From NCBI GenBank assembly GCA_016719785.1, contig JADJYJ010000010.1, positions 1-64,000 of the forward strand: a DNA stretch of 64,000 nt, given 5' to 3'. The position numbers were made by a program, and so were the translations under genes. Within the stretch, counting starts at the first letter, position 1, and each line of letters begins with the position of its first letter. Positions 63,216-64,000 of the stretch are shown here, one piece after another. Below the pieces are notes generated by a model that saw nothing but the letters and a program-made list of their open reading frames with translations, was not told where the DNA came from and ran no database searches. The DNA is from Candidatus Amarolinea dominans (lineage in GTDB: Bacteria; Chloroflexota; Anaerolineae; SSC4; Amarolineaceae).

Positions 63216-64000
63216 CTACTTGAACAGATCGAACTTGCCGTCCTTGACCACCTGCACGATCGGGGCATGCACAGGGTCGCGGCTGGCGGCGAAGGAGAAC
63301 TTACCGAGCACGGTGTCCGCGTCCTTGACCTGTGCCAGGGTATCGCGAATTGCCTGCCCCTCCGCCTTGCCTGCGTTCTTGATGGCCGAGGCCATGATGT
63401 AGACCGCGGCATAGGCCTGCGCGGCGAACTGGTCGGGATTGGCGCCGTACTTGGCGTTGTAGGCCTTGACGAAATCCTGGTTGCCAGGCGCGTCGGAGTT
63501 GACGAACCAGGCCGCGCCGGAGATGGCGCCCTCAGCGGCCGCGCCGGCCAACTGCGCCAGTTTGGGCGAGTTGAAGCCGTTGCCGCCAATGAAACGAACG
63601 CTATCGGGAATGCCGAGCTGTCGGCCCTGGGACATGATGCCCGCCGCTTCTTCTGCCAGCGCGGAGACCACGATGGCCTCGGGGTTCAGCGACTTGATCT
63701 TGGTCAACTGCGCCGAGAAGTCGGTGTCACCTTTTTTGAACGTCTCGGTGGTCAAGATCTCGATGCCTTCGGCGTCCAGGGCAGCCTTGAAGGCATCATA
63801 GCCGCTCTTGGTAAAGGCGTCGTCGTCACCGTAGAGAACGGCCACCCGCTTGTAGCCCAGCTTGGCTTTGGTCATCTTGATCGTGTTGGGAATCACGGAC
63901 GCCTCAGGCAAGCTGTTGCGGAAGATGAAATCGCCAATTTCGACGATGCCGGCGGCCGTGTTGGAGGTGGCCAGCACCACTACCTTCTTCTCCTGGGCGA
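63216..64000 (-). CDS. livK: Branched-chain amino acid ABC transporter, substrate-binding protein LivK (5' end outside the window)
   Basis: The last 261 residues are visible; the signal peptide and first lobe lie beyond position 64000. Features of periplasmic-binding-protein-like I domains (Peripla_BP_6): YKRVAVLYGDDDAFTKSGYD, LDAEGIEILTTETFKKGDTD, DFSAQLTKIKSLNPEAIVVS, GNGFNSPKLAQLAGAAAEGA, NPDQFAAQAYAAVYIMASAI. It should deliver amino acid or related ligand to LivHM. It precedes livH by 18 bp, at the head of the operon. Confidence 0.93.
   Translation of the reverse strand, partial: AQEKKVVVLATSNTAAGIVEIGDFIFRNSLPEASVIPNTIKMTKAKLGYKRVAVLYGDDDAFTKSGYDAFKAALDAEGIEILTTETFKKGDTDFSAQLTKIKSLNPEAIVVSALAEEAAGIMSQGRQLGIPDSVRFIGGNGFNSPKLAQLAGAAAEGAISGAAWFVNSDAPGNQDFVKAYNAKYGANPDQFAAQAYAAVYIMASAIKNAGKAEGQAIRDTLAQVKDADTVLGKFSFAASRDPVHAPIVQVVKDGKFDLFK

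Overview
The window looks like GC-rich chromosomal sequence from a Chloroflexota bacterium of the Anaerolineae/Caldilineae type, possibly a metagenome-derived contig. This is inferred from style, not a marker gene: many secreted proteins and lipoproteins carry TP-rich linkers (TPTPTATPT type) behind a signal peptide, followed by beta-helix, beta-propeller, glycoside hydrolase or M23 peptidase domains. No rRNA, tRNA or CRISPR array was seen. Coding is mostly on the minus strand.

Layout. 0-4 kb: a frameshifted M1 aminopeptidase, then an AAA-ATPase-like/PD-(D/E)XK gene overlapping an NAD(P)-binding SDR gene. 4.2-11.8 kb: one giant secreted beta-helix protein with a C-terminal CAP domain, read in five frames. 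12.1-14.3 kb: a serine recombinase with small upstream ORFs. 14.5-16.2 kb: SRPBCC protein, small membrane protein, ABM-like protein and a collapsed flavoprotein remnant. 16.4-20.5 kb: a membrane operon of YqiJ/NfeD-like protein, flotillin, PspA-like coiled coil and a two-helix ion channel with an SVGYAD filter. 20.7-24.2 kb: a Cys-rich CXC-domain protein, an LVIVD propeller and a GNAT acetyltransferase. 24.5-30.4 kb: three related secreted or anchored clan-A glycosidase-like proteins. 31-33.2 kb: a helical membrane-anchored protein and rsmI. 33.3-43.5 kb: an RHS locus. A large DUF11-SpvB-RHS protein (43.5 to 37.2 kb) is followed by a lipoprotein, a shorter RHS protein, another lipoprotein and a decapitated RHS remnant. 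44-50.5 kb: superoxide dismutase, a HEAT-like protein, then GPH sugar transporter, S51-like peptidase and GH13 glucosidase. 50.6-58.2 kb: a duplicated propeller-lipoprotein plus M23-peptidase pair; the second copy is truncated exactly where a HigBA toxin-antitoxin module lies. 58.4-64 kb: DUF4143 remnant, histidine phosphatase, and livKHMGF running off the right end.

The most interesting part is the RHS locus. It has two RHS tips of one recognisable but unidentified family, each followed within 25 bp by a lipoprotein gene (candidate toxin-immunity pairs). The large RHS gene also has a consensus promoter, a leader that can hide its ribosome binding site, and a 13-base C run just after the signal peptide that switches the reading frame. 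Second are the YqiJ-flotillin-PspA-channel operon, the leaderless HigBA promoter with its operator, and a 76-bp palindromic element present twice.

Caution: about 20 single- or two-base indels break otherwise well conserved proteins. They lie in two blocks (0.7-17 kb and 33.9-43.4 kb), many in homopolymers or short dinucleotide runs; the remaining genes are clean. Many are probably sequence errors, so broken genes are annotated as their reconstructed products.
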